A DNA stretch of 64,000 nt from Rhodanobacter humi (GCF_041107455.1 NZ_JBGBPY010000001.1:1302001-1366000); one strand, 5' to 3'; positions 18,087 to 27,562 are shown, counted from the first letter of the stretch. The notes: a model not told the origin generated them from the letters alone. Numbers and translations are program-made.

Positions 18087-19574
18087 ATGACCCTCCAGTT
18101 CAGCCTGACCACCGCTGCCCCCGAAACCGCCGACACTGCCTGCATTCTGGTGGGCGTGTACGAACAGGGCGTGCTGACCAGCGCGGCCGCCCGCGTGGAC
18201 GGTGCCACCGGTGGAGCGATCAAGCGCCAGGTGGAGAGCGGCGACATCAGCGGCAAGGCCGGCAGCAGCACGCTGCTCTACGCGCCGATCGGCATCGCGG
18301 CGAAGCGCGTGCTGGTGGTGGGCCTGGGCACGCAGAAGGGTTTCGACGCGGCGCGCTACCAGAAGGTGGCGATCGAGGCCGCCCGCGCGCTGGGCAGGCT
18401 GCCCGTGAACGAAGCGGTGTCGTACCTCGCCGAGGCGGACGTGCCGGACCGCGACGCCGCCTGGCGCGTGCGCACCGCCGCGCTGTCCGCCGACCACGCC
18501 GCCTACCGCTACACCGCCACGTTCAAGCCGCGCGAGAAGAGCGCGCAGCCGGAACTGGCCGCGCTCGCCTTCGCCGCGGGCGCCGATGCGGAAGCCGGCC
18601 TGACGCAGGCCCGCGGCATCGCCGAGGGCGTGCGCTTCGCGCGCGAACTGGCCAACCTGCCGCCGAACATCTGCACGCCCGCCTACATCGCCGCGCAGGC
18701 GCAGGCCTTTGCCGACGCGCACGACAAGGTCGATTGCCGCGTGCTCGACCACGTGGAGATGGAGAAGCTCGGCTTCGGTTCGCTGCTCGCGGTGGGTCGC
18801 GGCTCGGCGAACAAGCCGAAGCTGATCGCGCTGCAGTACCACGGCGGCGCCGAGGGCGTTGCGCCCTATGCCTTCGTCGGCAAGGGCATCACCTTCGACA
18901 CCGGCGGCATCAGCCTCAAGCCCGGCCCCGGCATGGAGGAGATGAAGTTCGACATGGGCGGCGCGGCCGGCGTGCTCGGCGCCTTCGTCGCCGCGGTGAA
19001 GATGGGCGTCGGGCAGAACCTGGTCTGCGTGGTGCCTTCGGCCGAGAACATGCCCGACGGCGACAGCTACCGCCCTGGCGACGTGCTCACCAGCCTGTCC
19101 GGCCTCACCATCGAGGTGCTCAACACCGATGCCGAGGGCCGGCTGATCCTGTGCGACGCGCTGACCTGGACCGCGCGGACGTTCCAGCCGCAGGCGATGG
19201 TCGACGCCGCCACGCTCACCGGCGCCTGCGTGATCGCGCTGGGCAAGCACGCCAGCGGCCTGTTCAGCAAACACGACGACCTTGCCGCCGAGCTGCTCGC
19301 CGCGGGCGAGCACGCGCTGGACCGTGCGTGGCGCATGCCGCTGTGGGACGACTACCAGGTGCAGCTCGACTCCGGCTTCGCCGACGTCGCCAACATCGGC
19401 GGCAAGAGCGCCGGCGCGATCACCGCCGCCTGCTTCCTGTCGCGCTTCGCCGAAGGCCAGCGCTGGGCGCATCTGGACATCGCCGGCACGGCCTGGGACG
19501 AGGGCCGCAAGGGCCTCGCCACCGGTCGCCCGGTGGCGCTGCTGGCACAGTGGCTGATCGACCGCGGCGCGTAA
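18087..19574 (+). CDS. pepA: Leucyl aminopeptidase (cytosol aminopeptidase A)
   Basis: Zn/Mn-dependent M17 aminopeptidase of 495 residues; in E. coli it also binds DNA as an accessory factor in Xer recombination. Metal-site motifs are VGKGITFDTGGISLKPG, with the metal-binding Lys and Asp, and the signature NTDAEGRLILCDAL. The N-terminal domain (residues 1-160) is the less conserved regulatory part. I selected the ATG at 18087 with AGGAA upstream and a family-like start MTLQFSL; the frame is open 28 codons upstream but that part overlaps the divergent lptF promoter. holC follows 158 nt downstream after a repeat. Confidence 0.95.
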   Translation: MTLQFSLTTAAPETADTACILVGVYEQGVLTSAAARVDGATGGAIKRQVESGDISGKAGSSTLLYAPIGIAAKRVLVVGLGTQKGFDAARYQKVAIEAARALGRLPVNEAVSYLAEADVPDRDAAWRVRTAALSADHAAYRYTATFKPREKSAQPELAALAFAAGADAEAGLTQARGIAEGVRFARELANLPPNICTPAYIAAQAQAFADAHDKVDCRVLDHVEMEKLGFGSLLAVGRGSANKPKLIALQYHGGAEGVAPYAFVGKGITFDTGGISLKPGPGMEEMKFDMGGAAGVLGAFVAAVKMGVGQNLVCVVPSAENMPDGDSYRPGDVLTSLSGLTIEVLNTDAEGRLILCDALTWTARTFQPQAMVDAATLTGACVIALGKHASGLFSKHDDLAAELLAAGEHALDRAWRMPLWDDYQVQLDSGFADVANIGGKSAGAITAACFLSRFAEGQRWAHLDIAGTAWDEGRKGLATGRPVALLAQWLIDRGA

Positions 19575-19587
19575 ACTTCCGGAGCAC

Positions 19588-19714
19588 CGTCATTCCGGCG
19601 CAGGCCGGAGGAGCTTCACAACAGCGAAGCTGGTCATCCAGTCATCCCGGTTTCCGGTTGAGCGGCGAGGCAACAACCGAATATCGTCACTACTGGATTC
19701 CGGCCGGAATGACG
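19588..19714. repeat. CGTCATTCCGG inverted repeat between pepA and holC
   Basis: The 127-nt stretch starts with CGTCATTCCGG and ends with the exact reverse complement CCGGAATGACG, with internal TCATCCAG and CTGGATTCC pieces. This is the look of the common dispersed CGTCATTCC...GGAATGACG repeat of proteobacterial chromosomes. It would place a long hairpin in the leader of holC. Confidence 0.65.
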
Positions 19715-19732
19715 AGCAAGAGCGAATACACC

Positions 19733-20155
19733 ATGCCCCGCGCCGACTTCTACCTGATCGACAAGCCGCGCTTCCGCGAACAGCCGCTGCTCCTGGTATG
19801 CGAGCTGGTGAAGCGCGCGTTCGCGGCGCAGCAGCCCACGCTGATCCTCACCCGCGACCACGCGCAGGCCGAGGCGATCGACGAATTGCTGTGGGCGTTC
19901 GACGAGGATGCCTTCATCCCGCACCAGCTCGCCGGCGACGACGACGATGCAGGTACCGCGGTGCTGATCGTGCCGCCGGGCGTGGACACGCCGGATCGCC
20001 CGCTGGTCATCAACCTGCGCGAGGGCTGCGCCGGCGGCCAGTTCCAGCGCGTGCTGGAAGTGGTGCCGGCCGACGAGGCGGAGCGCACGGGATCGCGCGA
20101 ACGCTGGAGCGAATACAAGCGTCGCGGCTTCGAGCTGCACAAGAACGACATGTAA
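19733..20155 (+). CDS. holC: DNA polymerase III chi subunit
   Basis: Clamp-loader accessory subunit (140 residues) that with psi links the replicase to single-stranded DNA-binding protein. Recognised by RADFYLIDKPRF at the start, CELVKRAFAAQQPTLILTRD, the LLWAFDEDAFIPHQL motif that contacts SSB, and the end ERWSEYKRRGFELHKNDM. It follows pepA as in many relatives. The usual third gene, valS, is missing here; a pair of sensor kinases converges on holC only 5 nt after its stop. Confidence 0.92.
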   Translation: MPRADFYLIDKPRFREQPLLLVCELVKRAFAAQQPTLILTRDHAQAEAIDELLWAFDEDAFIPHQLAGDDDDAGTAVLIVPPGVDTPDRPLVINLREGCAGGQFQRVLEVVPADEAERTGSRERWSEYKRRGFELHKNDM

Positions 20156-20160
20156 GCGGC

Positions 20161-23100
20161 TCAGCCGGCCATCGCCAGCTCGCCCCCGCCCGCTCCGCGC
20201 AACACCCAAGCCAGCATCGCCGCCAGTTGCTCGCCACTGAGCGGCTTGCGCAGGAAGCCGTCCATGCCCGCCTCACGCGCGTGCGCCTCGTCCGTCTCGC
20301 CCGAGCGGGCCGTCACCGCCACGATCGGCAGGTGCTTTCCCGCCTCGCGCTGGCGGATCAACCGCGCCACCTGGAAACCGTCCACGCCCGGCAGGTCCAG
20401 GTCCAGCAGCACCGCGTCGTAACGGTTCCGCTCCAGCTCGGCCAAGGCCAGCAAGCCGTTCGCCACGTGGCAGGCCATATGGCCCTGCTGCTGCAACAGG
20501 CCGGTGATGACGGCCGCCACGATCGGGTCGTCCTCCACCAGCAGCAGGCGCAGCGGATGTTCATCAGCGGGTGATGGCGAGGCTTGTTCATCCGCGGCGT
20601 GGCCCACCTCGATCAACGGCAGGCGCACCAGAAAACTGCTGCCGTGCCCCAGCCGCGATTGCAGCTCGATGCTGCCGCCCATCATCTCCACCAGCTCGCG
20701 GCAGATCGCCAGGCCCAACCCGCTGCCGGCGCGGCGCTGCGGGCTCTCTTCCTGCTCGAAGCGCTGGAACAGCCGCGCCTGGCTGCCTTCGGGAATGCCC
20801 GGGCCGGTGTCGATGACGCTGAACAAGAGAGCGTCGCCGCCGCGCGCGGCACGCAGCGTCACGCTGCCGTGCGCGGTGAACTTCAGCGCATTGTTCGCGA
20901 GGTTCAGCAGCACCTGCTTGACGCGCACCGCGTCGCCGATCGCCTGCGCCGGCAGGTCGTCGGCGATCTCCACCACGAAGCGCAGGCCCTTGCTCCAGGC
21001 CTGGCCCTGCTCCAGCTGCGCCACGTCCTCGACCAGCTGACGCGGGTCGAACGGCGCCGGCTCCAGCTCCAGCCGCCCGGCGTCGATGCGCACCAGGTCC
21101 AGCGCGTCGTTGAGCAGCTTCAGCAGCATGCTGCCGGAGCGTTGCATCGCCCGCGTGTAGTCCTGCTGCTTCGGGTCCAGCGGCGTGTTCAAGAGCAGCT
21201 CGGCCATGCCCATCACGCCGGTCATCGGCGTGCGGATCTCGTGGCTCAGCGTGGCGAGGAACTGCGTCTTCGCCGCGCTGGCCTGCTCGGCCAGCGCGCG
21301 CCGCTGCTCGATCAGCTCGATCCGGTGGCGCTGCGCCAGCCGCCGCCGCCACGCCCACATGATCCAGCCCACCACCGCCGCCAGCGCCAGCGCGTACAGC
21401 AGCCACGCCCACCAGCGCAGCCACGGCGGCGCCTGCACGTGGATGCGCAGTGGCTGCGCCAGATGCGACCACACACCCTCCGCGCCCGTCGCCATCACGT
21501 CCAGCGTGTAGTCGCCGCTGCCCAGGCCGGAGAGGTCGCGCTCGCCCTGGTTGCCCACGTCCACCCAGCCGGGATCGAAGCCGTGCAGGAAGAAGCGATA
21601 GTGGTTGTCCGCGGGATCGAGGTACGAGTACACGCGCGCCCGGATGTCCAGCTGGCGGTCGCGCCAGCCCACCTTCACCACCCCGGCGCCGATCGGCAGC
21701 GCCTGCTGCGTGCCGTGCCGGCGAACGCTGATGCCGGTGATCGCCAGTGGCGGCACCGTCTTCTGCACGCCGATCCGGTCCGGATCGAAGGCCACCACGC
21801 CGCCCAGGGTCGGTGCATACAGGTAACCGCTGGGCATGAGGGCGTAGCCGCGCGAGAACTCGCCGTTGGCAAGCCCGTCCTGCAGGCCGAAGGAACGGAA
21901 ACGCCCGTTCGCCGGGTCGAAGCGCCACAGGCCGTCGTGACCGAACACCCAGACCCGGCCCCCGGTATCCACCTTGAGGTCCACCACGTTGATCGACGGC
22001 CAGCCGTGCGCCGCTTCCACCGTGCGCTCGCGCACCAGCTTGCCGTCGCCTTCGATGCGGTAGTGCGTCATGCCGTTCGCATTGGCCATCCAGATGCCGT
22101 GCGGGGTGAACGCGAACGCATCCACGCTCTGCCCCTTCGGCGGCCCCGGCGCCATCACGAAGCGGTCGCGCGCGCCGTCCAGCCGCATCATGCCGCCGTC
22201 GCTGGCGTACCAGAACACGCCATCGTGCAGCGTCATCTGGCTGCCCCAGCGCACCTTCTCGTTGGCCTGATCCATCGCCACCGGACTCACCGCCAGCGTG
22301 TCCGGATCGATGCGGAAGATGCCTTCGCCGAAGGTGCGCGCATACATCTTGTCGTCCGGACCCGGCTCCACCTCCAGCGGACGCCGCATGCCGCTGCTGC
22401 CCGCGGGATCGACGCGCATGCAGGGACGGCGCGGGTCGTCGCACACCTCGATCGCCCCCTGCACCACCACCCACAGGCGTCCGCGCGCGTCCTCGGTCAT
22501 GCCGACCACGTCGCCGCCGAGATCCGAGTAGCTGTGCTCCACCTGCCCGGTGACGGGGTCGAGCCGGTCCACCCGGCCGGCACGCTCGCCCACCCAGACA
22601 TGGCGACCGTCCTTGCCGCGCGCCATGGTGGTGGCGATCGAGTCGCGCAAGCTGGCCGGATCGTCCGGAATGTGGGTGAAGCGGCTGAAGCTGTCCCAGC
22701 CCGGCGCCAGGTAGCCGATGCCGCCGTCGAACAGCGCGAACCACAGTCCCCCGGCGCGATCGACCAGCATCTGCCATACCCAGGTGCCGGGCAGGTCGCC
22801 GTTCAACGCGGGCTGGTTGGTCACCGGCATCACCGGGGCGTCCGCACGCGGCTGCATGAACAGCCCGCGCTGCGTGCCGACCCACAGCCGCCCGGCATCG
22901 TCGCGCACGCTGGCCATCACGTTGGTGGCGGGAATCGTGCTGCCGCCGAAATGCCGTGCCAGGCCGTCCGACCCCACCACCATCAGGCCACGGATGGTAG
23001 CGATGCGCACCTCGTCGCCATTCCCGCCGATGCTCCAGGCCGACATCGACTGCCGCGGATCGGCGGCCAGCACCGGGTGCACCTGCCCCTGCGCATCGCG

Positions 23101-23757
23101 GCGGAACACGCCGAGGTCGCTGCCGATCCACAGCTGGCCGCGGGCATCGACATAGAGCGCGCCGACCAGGCCGAAGCTCTCGGCCTTGCCGCCGGGCGCC
23201 TGGTAGCTCACGTGCTCGAAGCCGCGGCCATCCGGCCGCATGCGGTCCAGCCCTTGCCCCGTGCCCACCCACAGCGTGCCGTCCGGCGTCTGCGCGAGCG
23301 ACCAGGTGCGGTCGCTGGCGAGGCTGGCGGGATCGTCAGGGTCGTGTCCCCAGTGCTCGAACTTGCCGGTGGCCGCGTCGTAGCGGTTCAGTCCCCCATT
23401 GAGGCCACCCGCCCACAGGCGGTTGTGGTCATCCACCAGCAGCGCGGCGACGCCGTTGTCGTACAGCGAACCCGGATCGTTCGCCACGTGGCGGAACACC
23501 TTGAAATGCACGCCGTCGTAGCGCGCGATGCCGCCCTTGGTGCCGAACCAGATCGCCCCGGCGTGATCCTGCACCACGGCGTAGACATTGGAACTGGGCA
23601 AGCCATCGGGCACGCCGTAGCGGCGGAACTGCGGCGTGACCATGGGCACCGCCGCCACGGCGGGAGCCGGCGGGGCGGTCGCCTTCGCGGACGCGGGCAC
23701 CGCGATGAGCAGGAGCAGGCCGGACAAACCTGCCGACAGCATCGGCCTGCAACCCAT
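20161..23757 (-). CDS. Hybrid sensor histidine kinase with periplasmic two-component propeller (paralogue 1)
   Basis: A 1198-residue one-protein signalling system. After a signal sequence (MGCRPMLSAGLSGLLLLIAV) comes a periplasmic sensor of repeated W/F-G-T/S...G-L-x-R/Y blades (Reg_prop beta-propellers, about residues 35-690), a Y_Y_Y domain (about 700-770), one membrane helix (about 785-810), the HisKA box SHEIRTPM with phospho-His 839, the ATPase with N-box NNALKF and G-box GSGLGLAICREL, and a receiver domain from 1069 with phospho-Asp about 1119. There is no DNA-binding domain, unlike Bacteroides HTCS proteins, and no Hpt domain or separate regulator is adjacent. The ATG at 23757 has AGGGG upstream. 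Such propellers often sense oligosaccharides, but no polysaccharide genes are nearby. Its kinase and receiver half is almost identical in DNA to paralogue 2. Confidence 0.9.
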   Translation of the reverse strand: MGCRPMLSAGLSGLLLLIAVPASAKATAPPAPAVAAVPMVTPQFRRYGVPDGLPSSNVYAVVQDHAGAIWFGTKGGIARYDGVHFKVFRHVANDPGSLYDNGVAALLVDDHNRLWAGGLNGGLNRYDAATGKFEHWGHDPDDPASLASDRTWSLAQTPDGTLWVGTGQGLDRMRPDGRGFEHVSYQAPGGKAESFGLVGALYVDARGQLWIGSDLGVFRRDAQGQVHPVLAADPRQSMSAWSIGGNGDEVRIATIRGLMVVGSDGLARHFGGSTIPATNVMASVRDDAGRLWVGTQRGLFMQPRADAPVMPVTNQPALNGDLPGTWVWQMLVDRAGGLWFALFDGGIGYLAPGWDSFSRFTHIPDDPASLRDSIATTMARGKDGRHVWVGERAGRVDRLDPVTGQVEHSYSDLGGDVVGMTEDARGRLWVVVQGAIEVCDDPRRPCMRVDPAGSSGMRRPLEVEPGPDDKMYARTFGEGIFRIDPDTLAVSPVAMDQANEKVRWGSQMTLHDGVFWYASDGGMMRLDGARDRFVMAPGPPKGQSVDAFAFTPHGIWMANANGMTHYRIEGDGKLVRERTVEAAHGWPSINVVDLKVDTGGRVWVFGHDGLWRFDPANGRFRSFGLQDGLANGEFSRGYALMPSGYLYAPTLGGVVAFDPDRIGVQKTVPPLAITGISVRRHGTQQALPIGAGVVKVGWRDRQLDIRARVYSYLDPADNHYRFFLHGFDPGWVDVGNQGERDLSGLGSGDYTLDVMATGAEGVWSHLAQPLRIHVQAPPWLRWWAWLLYALALAAVVGWIMWAWRRRLAQRHRIELIEQRRALAEQASAAKTQFLATLSHEIRTPMTGVMGMAELLLNTPLDPKQQDYTRAMQRSGSMLLKLLNDALDLVRIDAGRLELEPAPFDPRQLVEDVAQLEQGQAWSKGLRFVVEIADDLPAQAIGDAVRVKQVLLNLANNALKFTAHGSVTLRAARGGDALLFSVIDTGPGIPEGSQARLFQRFEQEESPQRRAGSGLGLAICRELVEMMGGSIELQSRLGHGSSFLVRLPLIEVGHAADEQASPSPADEHPLRLLLVEDDPIVAAVITGLLQQQGHMACHVANGLLALAELERNRYDAVLLDLDLPGVDGFQVARLIRQREAGKHLPIVAVTARSGETDEAHAREAGMDGFLRKPLSGEQLAAMLAWVLRGAGGGELAMAG
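20211..21445 (-). repeat. Kinase/receiver half duplicated in tandem (copy 1)
   Basis: About 1235 bp encoding the membrane helix, kinase and receiver of the first sensor. It matches 23971-25205 at a constant offset of 3760 nt; I count about 16 mismatches by eye, and none in 20719-21339. Similarity falls sharply at both ends. Confidence 0.9.
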
Positions 23758-23828
23758 CACGTTCCCCTGCATGGCGGCGCCCGGGCAGGCGCGGCGACCC
23801 CGCACGGCCTGCACCGTTTCGTCCGCGG

Positions 23829-23843
23829 ATCATGCCAAAACGA
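23829..23843 (-). promoter_or_regulatory. Conserved 15-nt motif upstream of sensor kinase 1
   Basis: The 15-nt string ATCATGCCAAAACGA (plus strand) recurs exactly at 27548-27562 upstream of sensor kinase 2. Here it is 72 nt before the start codon. The flanking bases differ, so it looks like a retained regulatory or promoter element. No -24/-12 pattern fits well. Confidence 0.4.
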
Positions 23844-23911
23844 AGCCGGGGAAGCGAATGCGGGGGCCGCTTTCACGCACCCCGGCGCGCGAAAGCGGCG
23901 CGGAATGCGCC

Positions 23912-26900
23912 CTACCCGGCCGCAACCGCCTCGGCATCCTCCTCGTCGCCCGTCGCACGCAGCACGCGCGCCAGCATCGCCGCCAGCTGCTCGCCGCTGA
24001 GCGGCTTGCGCAGGAAGCCGTCCATGCCCGCCTCGCGCGCGTGCGCCTCGTCCGTCTCGCCCGAGCGGGCCGTCACCGCCACGATCGGCAGGTGCTTTCC
24101 CGCCTCGCGCTGGCGGATCAGCCGCGCCACCTGGAAACCGTCCACCCCCGGCAGGTCCAGGTCCAGCAGCACCGCGTCGTAGCGGTTCCGCTCCAGCTCG
24201 GCCAAGGCCAGCAAGCCGTTCGCCACGTGGCAGGCCGCATGGCCCTGCTGCTGCAACAACCCGGTGATGACGGCCGCCACGATCGGGTCGTCCTCCACCA
24301 GCAGCAGGCGCAGCGGATGTTCATCCGCGGGTGATGGTGAGGCTTGTTCATCCGCGGCGTGGCCCACCTCGATCAACGGCAGGCGCACCAGGAAACTGCT
24401 GCCGTGCCCCAGCCGCGATTGCAGCTCGATGCTGCCGCCCATCATCTCCACCAGCTCGCGACAGATCGCCAGGCCCAGCCCGCTGCCGGCGCGGCGCTGC
24501 GGGCTCTCTTCCTGCTCGAAGCGCTGGAACAGCCGCGCCTGGCTGCCTTCGGGAATGCCCGGGCCGGTGTCGATGACGCTGAACAAGAGAGCGTCGCCGC
24601 CGCGCGCGGCACGCAGCGTCACGCTGCCGTGCGCGGTGAACTTCAGCGCATTGTTCGCGAGGTTCAGCAGCACCTGCTTGACGCGCACCGCGTCGCCGAT
24701 CGCCTGCGCCGGCAGGTCGTCGGCGATCTCCACCACGAAGCGCAGGCCCTTGCTCCAGGCCTGGCCCTGCTCCAGCTGCGCCACGTCCTCGACCAGCTGA
24801 CGCGGGTCGAACGGCGCCGGCTCCAGCTCCAGCCGCCCGGCGTCGATGCGCACCAGGTCCAGCGCGTCGTTGAGCAGCTTCAGCAGCATGCTGCCGGAGC
24901 GTTGCATCGCCCGCGTGTAGTCCTGCTGCTTCGGGTCCAGCGGCGTGTTCAAGAGCAGCTCGGCCATGCCCATCACGCCGGTCATCGGCGTGCGGATCTC
25001 GTGGCTCAGCGTGGCGAGGAACTGCGTCTTCGCCGCGCTGGCCTGCTCGGCCAGCGCGCGCCGCTGCTCGATCAGCTCGATCCGGTGGCGCTGCGCCAGT
25101 CGCCGCCGCCACGCCCACATGATCCAGCCCACCACCGCCGCCAGCGCCAGCGCGTACAGCAGCCACGCCCACCAGCGCAGCCACGGCGGCGCCTGCACGT
25201 GGATGTGCAGCGGCTGCGTCAGGCGGCCCCACCCGCCGTAGGCGCCGGCCGCCTCGACATGCAAGGTGTAGTCGCCGGCATGCATGCCCACGAATTCGCG
25301 GTCGCCGCTGTTGCCCGTGTCGACCCAGTCGTCGTCCACCCCGTCCAACCGGAAGCGGTAGCGGTTCGCCCGCGGATTGACGAAGGAAAGCGCGCGCACG
25401 CCGATGCGCAAGTCGCGGTCGTTCCAGACCAGGCCGATGTCGCGCTGGTTGGTCGGCAAGGCCCGCATGCCCCGGCTGCCGCGCACGTCGAGGGCAGTCA
25501 CCGCCGGCGACGGCACCGCCGGCCGCTCATGCAGCTGCATGGGGTTGAAGCCGATCACGCCGCCTTGCGTGGGGGCAAACAGCGGCCCGCCGGGCACCGG
25601 CCGCACCGGGCCGCTGAGGAATTCGTTGTTGACCAGGCCGTCCTGCGCACCGAAGTGCTTGAAGCCGCCGTCGCGCGGGTCGTAGCGCCACAACCCGACC
25701 TGGCTGAAGATCCACAGGCGCCCGAGCCGGTCCACATGCATGCCGAGCGTCACCGGATTTTTCCAACCCTGCGCCGTCCCCACCAGGCGATCGCGCACGG
25801 CCCGGTCGCCTTCCCAGTGGTAATGCTCCAGCCCGTCGCCGCGCACCAGCCAGAACGTCGGCCCGATCGAGGTGAAGGCAAGCACGTCTTCGCCCCGGGG
25901 GATGCCGGGCACGAATTCCATGCGCTGGCTGGCGGGGCTCCAGCGCATCAGGCCTGCACCGCTCGCATACCAGAGCGCGCCGTCGTGCCAGTCCAGGCCC
26001 GACACCCGCAGGTCGACGTCCTTCGCGTCCGCCGGCATCGGCACCGGCGTCACCTGCAGCGTCCGGGTATCGATCCGGACCACGCCATACTTCGCCACCG
26101 TCAGGTACAACGCGCCGTCGTCGCCCAGCACCAGCACTTCGGGCCGGCTGAACTGGCGGTGCTCCGGATCGATCGTCGTGAGCTTGCCGTCCTTGAATCG
26201 CTGCAGCGCCCCGCGCACGGTGAACCACAGGCTGCTGCCGTCGTCGACCATCGAGATCACTTCGGTGTTCACGCCATCGACCACGTGCCGGACCTCGCCG
26301 GTAAGCGGATCCAGCTTGTCGATCTTGCCGCGCTCGCCCACCCACAGCTTGCCGTCCGCGCTGGGCGCCACCACGGAGGCCAGCGTATCGCGCAGGCTGG
26401 CGGGATCGTCGGGCACGTGCGTGTAGCGCGAGAAGCCCTCCCAGCCGGGCGCCAGGTAGGCGATGCCGCCGTCGTAGAAGGTGAACCACAGGCCGCCTTC
26501 GCGATCCGCGACGACGCGCCAGGTCCACTCGCCCGGCAAGCCGCCCAGCACCAGCGGCTGGCTGTGGAAGCGATGGATGCCGGTGCGCGGGTCGTCCATC
26601 ACCACGCCGTGCAGCGTCACCATCCACAGGCGTCCGGTGTGGTCGCGCGTGCTGTCGAAGACGTATTCCGGTTTCATCTGCGCGGCGCTGAACATCGGCC
26701 GCGCCACGCCGTCGGCGTCCACGTGCAGCAGGCCCAGCCGCGTACCGATGCGCAGGTCCTTGCCGCTGCCGTTGATGCGCCAGATCTGGTCGGGCTTGTC
26801 TTGGCCGTGCACGACCTCGACCTGCCGGATGCTGCCGTCCGGCAGCCGCTTCAGCAGCAATCCCGACCAGGTGCCGATCCACAGCACGCCGTCGTCGTCG

Positions 26901-27523
26901 ACCTTCAGCGCGCCGACCATCCTGTCCCGGCTGCTGTTGCCGGAACCGCCACCCGCGGCCTGCAGGTAGGGCACGTGCTGCACCTGGCGGCCGTCCGCCG
27001 ACAAGTGGTCGAGCCCCTCGCGGGTGCCCACCCACAGGCTGCCGTCGCGATCGCGCGCAAGCGCCAGCACCGCGTCGCCGGACAGGCTGTCCGGACGCTT
27101 CGGATCGTGGCGCCAGTGCTCGAAATGGCCGGTGGCCGGATCGAGCCGATCCAGCCCGGCATCGCCCGTGGCGATCCACAGTCGCCCGTCCGTGGCGCAT
27201 ACCAGTTGGGTGATGTCATTCGAGGACAAGGTATCCGCGTCGCCGGGCGTGTGCGCGTAGGCCTTGAACTCCACGCCGTCGTAGCGCACCAGGCCGCCGG
27301 AACCGCCGAACCACATGAAGCCGCGCTCATCCTGCACCACGGCATTGATCGCCGAACTGGGCAAGCCGTCGCCGGTGTCGTAGTGCCTGAACTGCGGCGT
27401 GGGCAGCAGGCCCGTGCCTGGTGCGGCGCTCGCCGCCGCGGCGCCTGCCTGCCCCGCGCCGCCGCCGGCGGCCAACGGCATGGCAGCGGACAAGACGGCT
27501 CCCAACACGAGTGATGCAAACAT
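23912..27523 (-). CDS. Hybrid sensor histidine kinase with periplasmic two-component propeller (paralogue 2)
   Basis: A 1203-residue paralogue of the downstream gene with the same order: signal peptide (MFASLVLGAVLSAAMPLAAG), Reg_prop propeller blades, Y_Y_Y domain, one membrane helix, HisKA (phospho-His about 841), ATPase and receiver (phospho-Asp about 1121). The sensor halves are clearly related but differ at most positions, so the two proteins should perceive different ligands. From the end of Y_Y_Y onward the proteins are nearly the same (identical at almost every residue except the C-terminal tail, ATGDEEDAEAVAAG versus GAGGGELAMAG). The ATG at 27523 has AGGGG upstream and starts the signal peptide; a longer open frame to 27697 overlaps the divergent yceI gene and is not credible. 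The 154-nt gap to paralogue 1 suggests two transcripts. Confidence 0.9.
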   Translation of the reverse strand: MFASLVLGAVLSAAMPLAAGGGAGQAGAAAASAAPGTGLLPTPQFRHYDTGDGLPSSAINAVVQDERGFMWFGGSGGLVRYDGVEFKAYAHTPGDADTLSSNDITQLVCATDGRLWIATGDAGLDRLDPATGHFEHWRHDPKRPDSLSGDAVLALARDRDGSLWVGTREGLDHLSADGRQVQHVPYLQAAGGGSGNSSRDRMVGALKVDDDGVLWIGTWSGLLLKRLPDGSIRQVEVVHGQDKPDQIWRINGSGKDLRIGTRLGLLHVDADGVARPMFSAAQMKPEYVFDSTRDHTGRLWMVTLHGVVMDDPRTGIHRFHSQPLVLGGLPGEWTWRVVADREGGLWFTFYDGGIAYLAPGWEGFSRYTHVPDDPASLRDTLASVVAPSADGKLWVGERGKIDKLDPLTGEVRHVVDGVNTEVISMVDDGSSLWFTVRGALQRFKDGKLTTIDPEHRQFSRPEVLVLGDDGALYLTVAKYGVVRIDTRTLQVTPVPMPADAKDVDLRVSGLDWHDGALWYASGAGLMRWSPASQRMEFVPGIPRGEDVLAFTSIGPTFWLVRGDGLEHYHWEGDRAVRDRLVGTAQGWKNPVTLGMHVDRLGRLWIFSQVGLWRYDPRDGGFKHFGAQDGLVNNEFLSGPVRPVPGGPLFAPTQGGVIGFNPMQLHERPAVPSPAVTALDVRGSRGMRALPTNQRDIGLVWNDRDLRIGVRALSFVNPRANRYRFRLDGVDDDWVDTGNSGDREFVGMHAGDYTLHVEAAGAYGGWGRLTQPLHIHVQAPPWLRWWAWLLYALALAAVVGWIMWAWRRRLAQRHRIELIEQRRALAEQASAAKTQFLATLSHEIRTPMTGVMGMAELLLNTPLDPKQQDYTRAMQRSGSMLLKLLNDALDLVRIDAGRLELEPAPFDPRQLVEDVAQLEQGQAWSKGLRFVVEIADDLPAQAIGDAVRVKQVLLNLANNALKFTAHGSVTLRAARGGDALLFSVIDTGPGIPEGSQARLFQRFEQEESPQRRAGSGLGLAICRELVEMMGGSIELQSRLGHGSSFLVRLPLIEVGHAADEQASPSPADEHPLRLLLVEDDPIVAAVITGLLQQQGHAACHVANGLLALAELERNRYDAVLLDLDLPGVDGFQVARLIRQREAGKHLPIVAVTARSGETDEAHAREAGMDGFLRKPLSGEQLAAMLARVLRATGDEEDAEAVAAG
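23971..25205 (-). repeat. Kinase/receiver half duplicated in tandem (copy 2)
   Basis: Partner of 20211-21445, direct orientation, 3760-nt offset. The mismatches cluster in the receiver-coding part; the kinase core is identical by eye. Confidence 0.9.
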
Positions 27524-27547
27524 GGTGTATCCCCTGCCCCTCGCCGC

Positions 27548-27562
27548 ATCATGCCAAAACGA
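27548..27562 (-). promoter_or_regulatory. Conserved 15-nt motif upstream of sensor kinase 2
   Basis: Exact copy of ATCATGCCAAAACGA (plus strand) also found at 23829-23843. It lies 25 nt before the start codon here, compared with 72 nt in the paralogue, so it may be an operator rather than a fixed core promoter. Confidence 0.4.

Noticed and set aside
20584..27514. Very long plus-strand open frames opposite both sensor kinases (over 1000 codons each)
   Set aside because: They are antisense to intact, well-motifed proteins and are His/Arg/Ala-rich as expected from third-position GC bias in the sense gene; no start site or domain supports them.
20161..27523. Bacteroides-type HTCS regulators (sensor kinase with AraC output)
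   Set aside because: Both proteins end shortly after the receiver domain; no helix-turn-helix domain follows.
23829..27562. Sigma-54 promoter reading of the TTTTGGCATGAT motif
   Set aside because: No GC-containing -12 element follows at the required distance in either copy.
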